DNA of 64,000 nucleotides from CBDBZL01 sp031399025 (GCA_031399025.1 JANNOJ010000015.1:48064-112063), one strand, 5' to 3'; shown: positions 16,591-27,143, counted from the first letter of the stretch. Notes: a model not told the origin generated them from the sequence alone. Translations and numbers: made by a program.

Positions 16591-17597
16591 CTGGCACGCA
16601 ATCACCAATCGGGATCGTCGGTGCGGGCGCCTGGGGAACCGCGCTCGCGCAGCTGTTCGCTGCAGGCAATCCCGGCGACATCCGGGTACTGCTCTGGGCG
16701 CATGAGCAGGGCCTGGCCGAAGCGATCAACGCCGCGCGCCGCAACCGGATTTACCTGCCCTTCGTCGAGCTTGCTCCCGGTATCCGCGCGACCGGCGACC
16801 TCGCCGAACTCGCCGCCTGCCCGCTCGTGCTGCTGGTCACGCCCGCGCAGCACCTGGGCGAGGTGCTGGCGCAGCTGCCCGGCTTCCCGCGCGACATCGT
16901 GCTGTGCTCCAAGGGCATCGAGGCGGGAACCGGGCGGATGATGCATCACGTCGCCCGCGCCATCGCGCCCGCCAGCGCCATCGCCGTGCTCTCGGGCCCC
17001 TCCTTCGCGCACGAGGTGGCGGCCGGGCTGCCGACCGCGGTCACGCTCGCCTGCGGCGGCGGCCGGGCGCAGTGGGAGCGGCTGGCGCCCGCCATCGCCC
17101 GCCCCAGCTTCCGGCCGTATTATTCCGACGACCTGGTGGGCGCCGAGGTGGGCGGCGCGGTCAAGAACGTGCTCGCCATCGCCTGCGGCGTGGTGGAGGG
17201 CCTGGCGCTCGGCCAGAACGCGCGCAATGCCCTGATCGCGCGCGGCTTTGCCGAGATGCTGCGCTTCGGCGAAGCCCTGGGGGCGCAGCGGGAGACGCTG
17301 TCGGGCCTGTGCGGCCTGGGCGATCTGGTGCTGACCTGCTCCTCCACCGCCAGCCGCAATTTCTCGCTCGGCAAGGCGCTGGGCGAAGGGCGCGCGGCGG
17401 GCGAGCTGATGGCCGACCGGCGCACCGTCGCCGAAGGCGCACATACCGCGCCCGTGCTGCGTGATCTCGCCCGCCGGCACCAGGTCGCCATGCCCATCGT
17501 CGAGGCGGTCAACCGCCTGCTCGAAGGCGCCGCCCCCAGCTCGGTTGTGCAGGACCTGCTCGCCCGCCCGCTGGCCGACGAGCGCACCTTGCCGTGA
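16587..17597 (+). CDS. gpsA: NAD(P)-dependent glycerol-3-phosphate dehydrogenase
   Basis: 336 aa, MTGTQSPIGIVGAGAWGTAL. GpsA reduces dihydroxyacetone phosphate to sn-glycerol 3-phosphate for phospholipid synthesis. The Rossmann motif GIVGAGAWGTALA, LCSKGIEAGTGRMMH, LSGPSFAHEVAAGLPTAV, the catalytic Lys region GGAVKNVLAIACGVVEGLALGQNARNAL and GLCGLGDLVLTC are all present. Length is normal. The ATG overlaps the tsaD stop by 4 bp, and its TGA overlaps the GTG start of the next gene (GTGA), so tsaD, gpsA, the flippase and the OmpA-family gene form a tightly coupled string. Confidence 0.97.
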   Translation: MTGTQSPIGIVGAGAWGTALAQLFAAGNPGDIRVLLWAHEQGLAEAINAARRNRIYLPFVELAPGIRATGDLAELAACPLVLLVTPAQHLGEVLAQLPGFPRDIVLCSKGIEAGTGRMMHHVARAIAPASAIAVLSGPSFAHEVAAGLPTAVTLACGGGRAQWERLAPAIARPSFRPYYSDDLVGAEVGGAVKNVLAIACGVVEGLALGQNARNALIARGFAEMLRFGEALGAQRETLSGLCGLGDLVLTCSSTASRNFSLGKALGEGRAAGELMADRRTVAEGAHTAPVLRDLARRHQVAMPIVEAVNRLLEGAAPSSVVQDLLARPLADERTLP

Positions 17598-19174
17598 TCA
17601 CGCCGCGGCCCGCCGGCCGGCCACCTGACAATGCTGGGCCAGCCGAGCGCGGCGGCGACATCGCCGCTCTCGCCAGGGGCGGCCAGACCAACTTCCTCGG
17701 CTTCCTCCTGCGCCTCGCCGCGCGCTTGCCGTTCCTGTTCATCGGCGGCCGGCTTTACGGGGCCGAGGAACTCGGCCGCTTCGCCTCGGCGCTGGTGGTG
17801 GTGGAACTGATCGCGATGTTCTGCTCGATCGGCGAGAGGCGCGGCCTCGCCCAGCGCCTTGCCAACGCGCCCGCCGCCGATGCACCCGGACGCGGCGAGG
17901 CGCAGCTGGTAGCCGACGGCCTGTGCGTCGCGCTGACCTTGTCGCTGCTGGTGGCCGGGATCCTGTGGCTGGTGCCGGCGCCGCTGTTTCCGAGCGGCAG
18001 CTACAGCGAGCTCGACCGGCTCATCGTGCTGGCCATCCCCGCCTATGCGCTCACCGAGATCATCCTGGCGGCGCAAGCCTACCGCTTCGACATCGCCACT
18101 ACCGTGCGGGCGCGGGCGATCGTCGAACCGTGGACCATTTCTATCCTCGCCGGCCTGTTCTGGCTGGTGGAGCCGGTGCGCGATTCGGGCCTGGCGCTGG
18201 CCTATCTCGCCTCGGTCTACGCCGGTCTGCTGGCGGCGGTGATCCCGTTCGCGCGCACCTTCGGCATCCCGCCGGGCTATCGGCCCAGCCTTGCCCGAAT
18301 GATCCGCCTCACCTGGCGCGCTCTGCCGCTGGCCGCCGCCGACGTGATCGAATGGGGTACCAGGCGGCTCGACATCCTGGTCCTGGGCCTGTTCGCCTCG
18401 CCCGCGGTGGTGGGGGTGTATTACGTCGCCCAGCAGGTCGCCAGTGTGCCGGGCAAGCTCAAGACCAGCTTCGAGCCGATCCTCGGCCCGGTGCTCACCC
18501 GCAAACTGCGCGAGCGCGATTTCGCCGCGATCTCCCGGCAGGTATGCCAGGTGGGCTTCTGGATCACCGCCGCGCAAGCCGGGGTGGGCCTGGCGTTGGG
18601 CATTCCCGGAGAGGCGATTATGGGCCTGGCCGGGCCGAATTTCGTCGGCGGCACCGGAGCGCTCGCGCTGCTGCTGGCGGCCGAGGTGGCCGCGGCGACC
18701 GCGGTGGTGGCCGAATCGGCGCTGATCTACGTGGCCCGCCTGCGCAATCTGTGGCTGTCGCTGGCCACCATCGCGCTCCAGGCGGCGCTCACCGTGGCGG
18801 CGATGCTGGCGGCGGACGCCTGGGGGCTGGGCGAATATGCCAAGGCCAGCCTGGCCGCGGGCGCGCTGGTGGTGGCGCTCGCCTGCTCCTCGCTGGCGAA
18901 GGGGCTGCTGCTCTCCTCCATCCTGCGCCAGCCGGTGAACAATTGGCGCTGGTCGCTGCTGGGGGCGGCGGCGGCGGCGGTTGCGCTGGGCCAGGTGCTC
19001 ATCCTGCTGCCCGAATGGGCCGAGCTCATCATCGGCGTGCCGGCGATCATGGGCGTCTATGGCTGGGTGATCTGGACCAGGGGCTTCGGCCCCGAAGACC
19101 GCGTGCTGTTCAAGCGCCAGGTCGCGATCCACGAGGACGGCCCGGCGCCGAGCGAAAGAGCCTTGCGTGGCTAG
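17594..19174 (+). CDS. polysaccharide/lipopolysaccharide flippase of the MOP superfamily
   Basis: 526 aa multi-pass membrane protein with about 12-14 hydrophobic segments. An amphipathic start (GGQTNFLGFLLRLAARLPFLFIGGRLYGAEELGRF) is the pattern of Wzx-type flippases and relatives (lipopolysaccharide biosynthesis protein, COG2244). It would move lipid-linked saccharides across the inner membrane. GTG start at 17594 overlaps the gpsA stop. There are no glycosyltransferases beside it, so the substrate is unknown; a MurJ role is less likely because the N-terminal motifs differ. Its 3' end overlaps the next gene by 8 bp. Confidence 0.85.
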   Translation: MITPRPAGRPPDNAGPAERGGDIAALARGGQTNFLGFLLRLAARLPFLFIGGRLYGAEELGRFASALVVVELIAMFCSIGERRGLAQRLANAPAADAPGRGEAQLVADGLCVALTLSLLVAGILWLVPAPLFPSGSYSELDRLIVLAIPAYALTEIILAAQAYRFDIATTVRARAIVEPWTISILAGLFWLVEPVRDSGLALAYLASVYAGLLAAVIPFARTFGIPPGYRPSLARMIRLTWRALPLAAADVIEWGTRRLDILVLGLFASPAVVGVYYVAQQVASVPGKLKTSFEPILGPVLTRKLRERDFAAISRQVCQVGFWITAAQAGVGLALGIPGEAIMGLAGPNFVGGTGALALLLAAEVAAATAVVAESALIYVARLRNLWLSLATIALQAALTVAAMLAADAWGLGEYAKASLAAGALVVALACSSLAKGLLLSSILRQPVNNWRWSLLGAAAAAVALGQVLILLPEWAELIIGVPAIMGVYGWVIWTRGFGPEDRVLFKRQVAIHEDGPAPSERALRG

Positions 19175-19937
19175 GTTCGGGCGGATGGCTGCTGCTTCTC
19201 GTCAGCGGCTCGCCTTGGCGCTGGGCGCCGTGCTGGTGGGCGGGTTCGCTTTGCTCGCCAGCCGAAACGGCGCCCAGGGTTTTGTCGCCCGGCTCGAGCT
19301 TGCGGCGGGCGCGGCGATCGCGGAGGCGGGCGCGGCCGGCCGGGTGGAGGCAGCCTTCGTCTCGCCGGTGGGGGCGCCAGGCCGGCATCCCGAGCTGAGC
19401 CTTACCGGCGGACCGGTGGACGAGGCGATCCGGGCACGGGCGGCGCGCGCGGTGGCCGCCATTCCCGGGGTGGGCGGAGTGCGCTGGAGCGATGGCGCCG
19501 CGACCGGCGCGAGCACCGCGGCGCCGGTCAACCCGCTCCACTGCCAGGAGGATGTCGAAGCGCTGCTGCGGGCGCGGACCATCCGCTTCGAGGAGGCCTC
19601 GGCGCGGATCGACGCCGCCAGCCGCTCGCTGATCGGCGAGGTGGCGCAGGCGCTACGCCCGTGCCTAGGTAGCATCATCGCCGTCACCGGACACACCGAC
19701 GCCTCGGGCACCGAGCCCGGCAACATCGCCTTGTCGTACCGCCGCGCCGAGGCCGTGCGCCGGGCGCTGGTCGCGCGGGGCATCCCCGATGACGGGCTGC
19801 GCGCCCGCGGCTTAGGCTCGCGCGAGCCGGTCGACGGGCTCGAGCCGTCCGACCCCGCCAACCGCCGGATCGAGTTCTCCGTCATCGCCACCGAGCCGAT
19901 CACGCCGACGCCGGTGGATACGCCCGGCCCGTACTGA
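19167..19937 (+). CDS. OmpA-family protein with one N-terminal membrane helix
   Basis: 256 aa. An N-terminal hydrophobic segment (RLALALGAVLVGGFALLAS) is an uncleaved anchor or signal. A short region with the BON-like pattern DEAIRARAARAVAAIPGVGGVRW follows at about 85-110, then a C-terminal OmpA domain at about 135-240 with TGHTDASGTEPGNIALSYRRAEAVRRALVARGI and DPANRRIEF, the peptidoglycan-binding signature. It probably tethers the envelope to peptidoglycan. The start is GTG at 19167, inside the flippase 3' end; an ATG at 19185 is an alternative. It ends the tsaD-gpsA-flippase string. Confidence 0.85.
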   Translation: MARFGRMAAASRQRLALALGAVLVGGFALLASRNGAQGFVARLELAAGAAIAEAGAAGRVEAAFVSPVGAPGRHPELSLTGGPVDEAIRARAARAVAAIPGVGGVRWSDGAATGASTAAPVNPLHCQEDVEALLRARTIRFEEASARIDAASRSLIGEVAQALRPCLGSIIAVTGHTDASGTEPGNIALSYRRAEAVRRALVARGIPDDGLRARGLGSREPVDGLEPSDPANRRIEFSVIATEPITPTPVDTPGPY

Positions 19938-20041
19938 TCCGCGCCGTCCGCAACGCCGGGCCGAGGTAGCTGCGATCGCCAAGCCGATTGCCAAGCGGCT
20001 TGCTCCGGCCCTAGAATCGCCATCGAGGAGGTCGCCCGCAT

Positions 20042-20155
20042 ATGCCCATCTGGCTCGAGTTACTGGCCCTGTCGCTGCTCGCCTATGCTGTCGGGCTGGG
20101 GATCGGCTGGGCGCTGTGGGGCCGCGGCGATGATGGGGGAACCAAGCGTGGTTGA
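20042..20155 (+). CDS. small single-pass membrane protein, 37 aa
   Basis: Too short for usual gene callers. The translation MPIWLELLALSLLAYAVGLG continues IGWALWGRGDDGGTKRG. One hydrophobic helix of about 20 residues ends in a charged cytosolic tail. A strong ribosome binding site (GAGGAGG) lies about 10 nt before the ATG. The stop region overlaps the GTG start of the HhH gene by 8 bp, which indicates translational coupling. The function is unknown; the helix and the tail WALWGR resemble the first helix of the next protein, so the two may pair in the membrane. Confidence 0.6.
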   Translation: MPIWLELLALSLLAYAVGLGIGWALWGRGDDGGTKRG

Positions 20156-20861
20156 ATTGATGCAGGCCAACTGGATCGTGCTGGTCGTCGCGCTGGTGAT
20201 CGGCCTGCTGGTAGCCTGGCTGGTGTTCGCCCGGTCGCGCCGGACCCGGGTGGAGAGCACGCCGACGGACGAGGCGCAGGCGACGCCGGGACCTCGGCGC
20301 AACCAGGCGCTGATCGATGCGCCGCCCGCGGCCGCCAGCCCGACGCCCGGCCCAACCGGCAGCCAGCCGCCTGCCCACACGTCCATGGCCGCCACGCCGA
20401 TCGCCGAGCGCGCGCAATCGGCGGCCGAGGCGACGCGGGTCATGCCTCCCGCCGCGCCCGTGGGATTGGCCGGTGCGAGCGAGGCGGCGGTGACCGCGGC
20501 GGCTATGGTTCGCTCGCAAACCCAGAGCCAGACCCAGCGCGAGGCGGAACCGGATGATGGCGCCATCGCGGGCGCCGAACCCGAACCGATCGAGCCTGCC
20601 GCGGCCCCCACTCCGCTTTCGACCGGCGACGATCTCACGCACATCAAGGGTCTCGGCCCCCGCCTGGCATTGCAATTGCAGGGTCTCGGCATCACCAGCT
20701 TCGGCCAGATCGCCGCCTGGGACGAGCGCGAAATCGATCGGATCGACGCCCAGCTAGGCCGCTTCCAGGGTCGCATCCGCCGCGACCAATGGCCCGAGCA
20801 GGCCAGGCTCCTGGCCGCCGGCGACGCTGCGGGTTACGAAGACCGCTTCGGAAAATTGTGA
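20148..20861 (+). CDS. membrane-anchored helix-hairpin-helix protein
   Basis: 237 aa from GTG at 20148 (SD-like GGGGGA 7-8 nt upstream; ATG at 20160 is an alternative). An N-terminal helix (ANWIVLVVALVIGLLVAWLVFA) anchors it, a long Pro/Ala/Glu-rich linker of about 120 residues follows, and the C-terminal 55 residues form a helix-hairpin-helix domain: DDLTHIKGLGPRLALQLQGL, ITSFGQIAAWDEREIDRID, FQGRIRRDQW. This HhH type is seen in NuoE-like fusions and in standalone proteins in alphaproteobacteria. It may bind nucleic acid or act as a protein-protein module at the membrane. Function unknown. Confidence 0.75.
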   Translation: MVELMQANWIVLVVALVIGLLVAWLVFARSRRTRVESTPTDEAQATPGPRRNQALIDAPPAAASPTPGPTGSQPPAHTSMAATPIAERAQSAAEATRVMPPAAPVGLAGASEAAVTAAAMVRSQTQSQTQREAEPDDGAIAGAEPEPIEPAAAPTPLSTGDDLTHIKGLGPRLALQLQGLGITSFGQIAAWDEREIDRIDAQLGRFQGRIRRDQWPEQARLLAAGDAAGYEDRFGKL

Positions 20862-20909
20862 CTGAAACGAAGGCGGCCGGGAACCGATCCGCCGACAATG
20901 CGCTTTAGC

Positions 20910-20934
20910 TAGCTGGCCAGGGGGAGGCCAGCTA
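20910..20934 (+). promoter_or_regulatory. hairpin carrying the Shine-Dalgarno sequence of the response regulator gene in its loop
   Basis: TAGCTGGCC (20910-20918) and GGCCAGCTA (20926-20934) form a perfect 9-bp stem with the loop AGGGGGA. The SD-like GGGGGAGG spans the loop and the first bases of the right arm, and the ATG at 20937 begins two bases after the stem. Ribosome access could be controlled by this structure. Upstream, GGAAC at 20880-20884 and CGCT at 20901-20904 (16-nt spacing) is a one-mismatch EcfG-like promoter. Confidence 0.5.
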
Positions 20935-20936
20935 CC

Positions 20937-21344
20937 ATGGGGGAAAGTGTTATGGCAGGCCAAGGGCGCGGCGATCGCCCGTGCATCCTCGTGGTGGAGG
21001 ACGAGTACGTGATCGCGCTGGACATCACGGAGACGGTGCGCGACCTGGGGTATCGCGTGGAAGGCCCGTTCGTGAGCAGGGAACATGCCATGGTCGCGAT
21101 CGGCCGCGAATTGCCGGATGTAGCCATCCTGGATGTCTACACCGCCGATGGCGAGGTCTTCCCGCTGGCCGATGCACTAACCAAGGCCGGGGTGCCGATC
21201 ATCTTCCATTCCGGCCACATCAACACCAGCGAGGTGCAGGAACGCTATCCCCAGGCCCGAACGGTGTCTAAGCCCTGCCCGCCCGACCAGCTGATCGGGC
21301 TGCTGCAGGTGGCGCTCGAGCAGCAAACCCTGGCCAAGCAATAG
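20937..21344 (+). CDS. single-domain response regulator
   Basis: 135 aa. A lone receiver domain: acidic pair ED at 21-22, phospho-acceptor Asp66 in VAILDVYTADG, Ser/Thr switch region IIFHSGH and conserved Lys112 in TVSKPCPPDQL. There is no output domain, so it acts by protein contact, or by phosphate relay, as other single-domain regulators do. No histidine kinase is adjacent. The SIxF-like variants IFHSGHINTSEV are common in alphaproteobacterial stand-alone receivers. An in-frame ATG at 20952 is an alternative start. Confidence 0.9.
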   Translation: MGESVMAGQGRGDRPCILVVEDEYVIALDITETVRDLGYRVEGPFVSREHAMVAIGRELPDVAILDVYTADGEVFPLADALTKAGVPIIFHSGHINTSEVQERYPQARTVSKPCPPDQLIGLLQVALEQQTLAKQ

Positions 21345-21464
21345 GCCGTCGGCAGCCCTGGCCCGACGTACCCCGGATCGTCGCGTTTGAACATTGCCGC
21401 CCGGCTGCGCTAGGGGTGGTGCGGGCGAGGAGAACCACCCTATGACCCTGCCCACCACCGCCCG

Positions 21465-22640
21465 ATGATCGCCTTCGACTGGGCCGATCCACTCGCGCTC
21501 GACGACCTGCTCACCCAAGAGGAGCGAATGATCCGCGATGCTGCCCGCGGCTTCGCGCAAGCGGTGCTGCAGCCGCGCGTCATCGCCGCCTTCCGCGACG
21601 AGACCGACGCCCCCGACCTGTTCCCGCTCATGGGCGAGGCGGGGCTGTTGGGCGTCACCATTCCCGAGGAGTACGGCGGCGCGGGCGCGGGCTATGTCGC
21701 TTACGGGCTGGTGGCGCGCGAGATCGAGCGGGTGGACTCGGGCTATCGCTCGATGGCCAGCGTCCAGTCCAGCCTGGTGATGTACCCGATCCACGCTTAC
21801 GGCTCGGACGCGCAAAAAGAAAAGTACCTGCCGCGCCTCGCCGGTGGCCAACTCATCGGTTGCTTCGGTCTGACCGAGCCCGACGCCGGCTCCGATCCCG
21901 GCGCCATGCGGACGCACGCGCGCGCGGACGGCGATGGCTATGTCATTTCCGGCAGCAAGACCTGGATTTCCAACTCGCCCTTCGCCGACCTGTTCGTAGT
22001 TTGGGCCAAGTCCGAAGCGCATGGCGGGCGCATCCGCGGCTTCCTGCTCGAAAAGGGCATGGCCGGGCTCTCGGCGCCCACGATCGAGGGCAAGATGAGC
22101 TTGCGCGCCAGCACCACCGGCGAGATCGTGATGGACGCGGTGCGGGTGCCCGCCGATGCGCTGCTGCCGGGCGTGGAGGGCATGAAGGGGCCGTTCGGCT
22201 GCCTCAACCGCGCGCGCTACGGCATTTCCTGGGGCGTGATGGGCGCGGCCGAGTTCTGCTATTCCTCGGCCCGAAGCTATGGCCTGGATCGCCGGCAGTT
22301 CGGCCGCCCGCTAGCCGCCACCCAGCTGTTCCAGAAGAAGCTGGCCGACATGGCGAGCGAGATCACGCTCGGCCTGCACGCCTCGCTGCGCGTCGGCCGC
22401 CTGCTGGAGGAAGGCCGCTGTGCTCCCGAGATGATCAGCCTCGTCAAGCGCAACAATGCGGGCAAGGCGCTGGAGATCGCCCGCACGGCGCGCGACATGC
22501 ACGGCGGCAACGGCATCTCCGAGGAATACCAGGTCATGCGCCACATGCTGAACCTGGAGACGGTGAACACCTACGAAGGCACGCACGATGTCCATGCGCT
22601 GATCCTGGGCCGGGCGATCACCGGCCTGTCGGCCTTCTGA
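21465..22640 (+). CDS. gcdH: glutaryl-CoA dehydrogenase (acyl-CoA dehydrogenase family)
   Basis: 391 aa. The sequence follows the glutaryl-CoA dehydrogenase subgroup: SGYRSMASVQSSLVMYPIHAYGS, KYLPRLAGGQLIGCFGLTEPDAGSDPGAM, KTWISNSPFADLFVVWAK and the C-terminal NTYEGTHDVHALILGRAITG, where the Glu of YEGTHD is the catalytic base. It oxidises and decarboxylates glutaryl-CoA to crotonyl-CoA in lysine, tryptophan and glutarate degradation, passing electrons to ETF. Start MIAFDWADPLALDDLLTQEE is the family start. No other glutarate genes are beside it. Confidence 0.92.
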   Translation: MIAFDWADPLALDDLLTQEERMIRDAARGFAQAVLQPRVIAAFRDETDAPDLFPLMGEAGLLGVTIPEEYGGAGAGYVAYGLVAREIERVDSGYRSMASVQSSLVMYPIHAYGSDAQKEKYLPRLAGGQLIGCFGLTEPDAGSDPGAMRTHARADGDGYVISGSKTWISNSPFADLFVVWAKSEAHGGRIRGFLLEKGMAGLSAPTIEGKMSLRASTTGEIVMDAVRVPADALLPGVEGMKGPFGCLNRARYGISWGVMGAAEFCYSSARSYGLDRRQFGRPLAATQLFQKKLADMASEITLGLHASLRVGRLLEEGRCAPEMISLVKRNNAGKALEIARTARDMHGGNGISEEYQVMRHMLNLETVNTYEGTHDVHALILGRAITGLSAF

Positions 22641-22810
22641 GCCGACCCGCCGGGCGCGGCGGCGGCGCCATCGTGGCGCCGGCCGTGGTGACGGCAGGCG
22701 GGCCGATGGTGGAGCTCGGCCGCCCGCCCGCGCATTTGATCGAGCGCTCACGCAACTGGCGGGCATTACCCTTCTTCCCTGTCGCAGAGCACGGTAAGGG
22801 ACATCGGCCG

Positions 22811-23626
22811 ATGGAATCGCCGATGATCGCCCCCTCGCCTGCCGCCGACCCGGTGCCCGCGCTGATCGATCGGCTGCGCGAACGCTTCGGCCGGCGGGCG
22901 GTGGGCATGGTGGCGGCGCTCGTGCTCGAGCTGCTGCTGATCGCCCTGCTGCTCTCGCTCGGGCGAGCGGGGATCACCCCGGCGCAGGACAGCGAGGCGC
23001 TGGTGACCTTCGATGTGCGCTCCGCCCCGTCGGCCGAGCCGGCCGCCCCGGAGCAAGCCCGCGATGACGAAGCCGCCCCGCTCGTTCCCCAGACCCGCAC
23101 CGAGCCGCCGCCGGCGATGCCGCCCCCTGCCCTCGTCCTCCCGCGCGCCAACCCGCTGCCGGCGCCGCAACCGCCGCAAGCGGCCATCATCCCGCTATCG
23201 CCCGACGAGCTGGCCGCGGCCGACATTGCCGACCTGGCGCCCGCGCGCCGCCCCGAGGAAGCGCGCGGCGGCCCCGCCTATGGCCCCAGCCTCGCCGCGG
23301 CGCCGGGCGACAGCGAAGTGGTCGGCCGGGCGCCGAACGGCGAGCCGCTCTACGCCGCGCGCTGGTTCCGCGAGCCCACCGACGGCGAGTTGCACGGCTA
23401 TCTGTCCACCGCCAGCAGCCCAGGCTGGGCGCTCATTGCCTGCCGCACCGCACCGCAGTGGCGGGTGGAGGATTGCGTGGGTCTGGCCGAATACCCGACC
23501 GGCTCCAACCTCCAGCGCGCCGCGCTCGCCGCCGCCTGGCAGTTCCAGGTGCGCCCGCCGCGCCGGGGCGGCCAGTCGCTGGTGGGTTCCTGGGTGCGCA
23601 TCAGGATCGAGTTGACCCGGTCCTGA
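22811..23626 (+). CDS. TonB-like energy-transducing membrane protein
   Basis: 271 aa from ATG 22811 (AAGGGA about 10 nt upstream). A cytoplasmic N-terminus, one membrane helix (VGMVAALVLELLLIALLLSLG, about 32-53), a Pro/Ala-rich periplasmic spacer (EPPPAMPPPALVLPRANPLP region) and a C-terminal globular domain of about 95 residues with LYAARWFREPTDGELHGYL and AAWQFQVRPPRRGGQSLVGSWVRIRIELTR. The layout is that of TonB. The usual YP motif of the TonB C-terminus is replaced by LYAARW. It may energise outer-membrane transport or be an orphan TonB-domain protein. Confidence 0.7.
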   Translation: MESPMIAPSPAADPVPALIDRLRERFGRRAVGMVAALVLELLLIALLLSLGRAGITPAQDSEALVTFDVRSAPSAEPAAPEQARDDEAAPLVPQTRTEPPPAMPPPALVLPRANPLPAPQPPQAAIIPLSPDELAAADIADLAPARRPEEARGGPAYGPSLAAAPGDSEVVGRAPNGEPLYAARWFREPTDGELHGYLSTASSPGWALIACRTAPQWRVEDCVGLAEYPTGSNLQRAALAAAWQFQVRPPRRGGQSLVGSWVRIRIELTRS

Positions 23627-23633
23627 TGCGCAC

Positions 23634-23900
23634 CTGCGGGTTGATCGGCCAGCATCGGCGCATCGAGCGCCAGCACCCCCTCGCCTGGGGGGTGGACGAT
23701 CACCGGATTGAGGTCGATCTCGCCACCGCCGGGTTGCCGGCCACGCGCGCGAACGCCCGCGCACATCCTCGGCGAAAGCGGTGCCACTCCTGCTTGAGCC
23801 TGCCCTGGTCGAAGCGCCCGAGCGCGCCCGAACATCGCCCCCGGCTGCTCCCGGCGCTCGATGCGCTGTGGCACGAGCCGCGGCGCGTCCACACCGAGTA
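23634..23900 (-). pseudogene. 3' relic of an ADP-forming acyl-CoA synthetase (ATP-grasp domain)
   Basis: On the minus strand at 23645-23727 the translation reads EIDLNPVIVHPPGEGVLALD, the characteristic C-terminal end of the ATP-grasp domain in ADP-forming acyl-CoA synthetases. Upstream, the fitting frame (…FARVAGNPAV) is shifted by one base near 23730, where GCGGTGGC-GAGATC lacks one G. No start, CoA-binding domain or proper stop remains. The relic lies between the TonB-like gene and the AMP-forming acetyl-CoA synthetase, on the opposite strand. Confidence 0.45.
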
Positions 23901-23957
23901 AGGCTTGCCCATTTCGAGTGGGCGACCTAGCCATGAGGCGGCAGCCGGGAGAGGGCG

Positions 23958-25904
<1,947 letters not shown>

Positions 25905-25945
25905 ATTTCCCGGCACCAATAGCTCGCCCGGGGGGTTGGGCAGGA

Positions 25946-26533
25946 GTGAACAAAGTCTCCACGGAAAATGCGGCCGAGCCGCTGTTCGAGCTCGATCGCC
26001 GGGTGCGCGACCTGTTCGCACCCTATCGCCGGACCCCGCTGGTCAAAGCCCTCAGGAAGGTCGGCCAGGCCGGGGACCAGCCGCAGCTGCGGGCGCTCGG
26101 CGCCGGCCTGTTCGTGCTCGGCCTGGTCCGCTCGGACCCGCAGATGATGCGCGCGGCTACGCGGATGCTGCTCTCGCACGAACTCGCCACCCTCGCCAAA
26201 TCGGCCATCAAGCACCGGATCGACCGCGCCCGCCCGCGCAGCGCCGCGGGCGATGGCGACCACAAGCCCAAGCCCGGGCGCAAGACGGCCAAGGAAGACA
26301 CCAGCTTCCCCTCGGGCCACAGCGCCGGAGCGATAGCGGTCGCCTCGGCCTTCGCGGCGCTCTACCCCGAGCACCGCGCCAAGGCGCTGGGCGCCGGCGG
26401 GTTGATCGGCCTCGTCCAGGTGCCGACCTGCGCCCATTATCCCAGTGACGTCGCGGTCGGCCTGTCGCTGGGCGCGGCGGTGGATTTCGGGGTGGGACTC
26501 GCCTGGCGCCGGATCGCCTTCCTCGGCGGCTGA
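25946..26533 (+). CDS. PAP2-family phosphatase-like protein with an altered third motif
   Basis: 195 aa, GTG start at 25946 with AGGAG just upstream. Motif 1 KHRIDRARP (Lys-x6-Arg-Pro) and motif 2 PSGHS are intact. Motif 3, normally SRxxxxxHxxxD, reads VQVPTCAHYPSD: the His and Asp are kept but the Arg is replaced by Gln. Hydrophobic segments (LRALGAGLFVLGLV, AGGLIGLV, VGLSLGAAVDFGVGLAW) suggest a membrane protein that dephosphorylates a lipid phosphate such as undecaprenyl diphosphate. The Arg change could alter activity. It lies 41 bp after acs. Confidence 0.8.
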   Translation: MNKVSTENAAEPLFELDRRVRDLFAPYRRTPLVKALRKVGQAGDQPQLRALGAGLFVLGLVRSDPQMMRAATRMLLSHELATLAKSAIKHRIDRARPRSAAGDGDHKPKPGRKTAKEDTSFPSGHSAGAIAVASAFAALYPEHRAKALGAGGLIGLVQVPTCAHYPSDVAVGLSLGAAVDFGVGLAWRRIAFLGG

Positions 26534-27143
26534 GTTCTGGCGCATGCCGGGGGGCGCCCGATCGTTCCCCCGCCGGCGCGCAAGTTGGCGGGAGGCACGC
26601 GAAGGCGAGCGGGCGTGCCGCGAACGCTTGGTCGAACGCCGGCTCGAAGCCATGGCGCAAAGCAAGGTCGAGAACGAGCCGTTCGCCCGCGGCGCGCGCT
26701 TCGCCGAAAACGGGGTCGAACTGTCGCTGGGCATTGAGCGGGTGTGGGCCACCCCCGCCTCGGCGCGGGGCTGCCGGTCGATCGTTGCCGAGCTGGGAGG
26801 TCCCAGCCCGTGAGTGTCAGATTGGCCATGATCCAGCTCGCCGCAGCCGTCATCGACTCACGCTTAGAATCGTGCATCCCTAGGGCGTTGGGGCGGCAGC
26901 GGAGCTTGAAGCCGGAGACATCGCAGTCATGCTGGCCAGCGCGGCAGCGGATGAGGCCGTCTTTGTCGGCAAGCGAGCGCGCGCCTCGCTGGGGGCCGAT
27001 CGGCACGGCCTCGCGAATGGGCGCGGGGCGGCCGGGAATGCGCCAAACGGCGTATCCCCTTAGCTGCGCCGCGGGCTGATGGTGCCCCGGTCCGGTGTAT
27101 GCCCGCCGCATGGACTGGCATTGTGGGGGTGACAAAGACGGGC
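26534..27143. other. 610-bp stretch with only weak coding signals
   Basis: An open frame at 26544-26813 (+, 89 aa) contains VENEPFARGARFAENGVELS and WATPASARGCRSIVAELG. The composition looks protein-like but I recognise no family, and no ribosome site is clear. From about 26887 to 27061 (+) a second open frame (AGDIAVMLASAAADEAVFVG) has GC-rich third positions but no good start. Both may be remnants of lost genes. The last 80 bp must hold the promoter of the amine oxidase gene. Confidence 0.3.
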
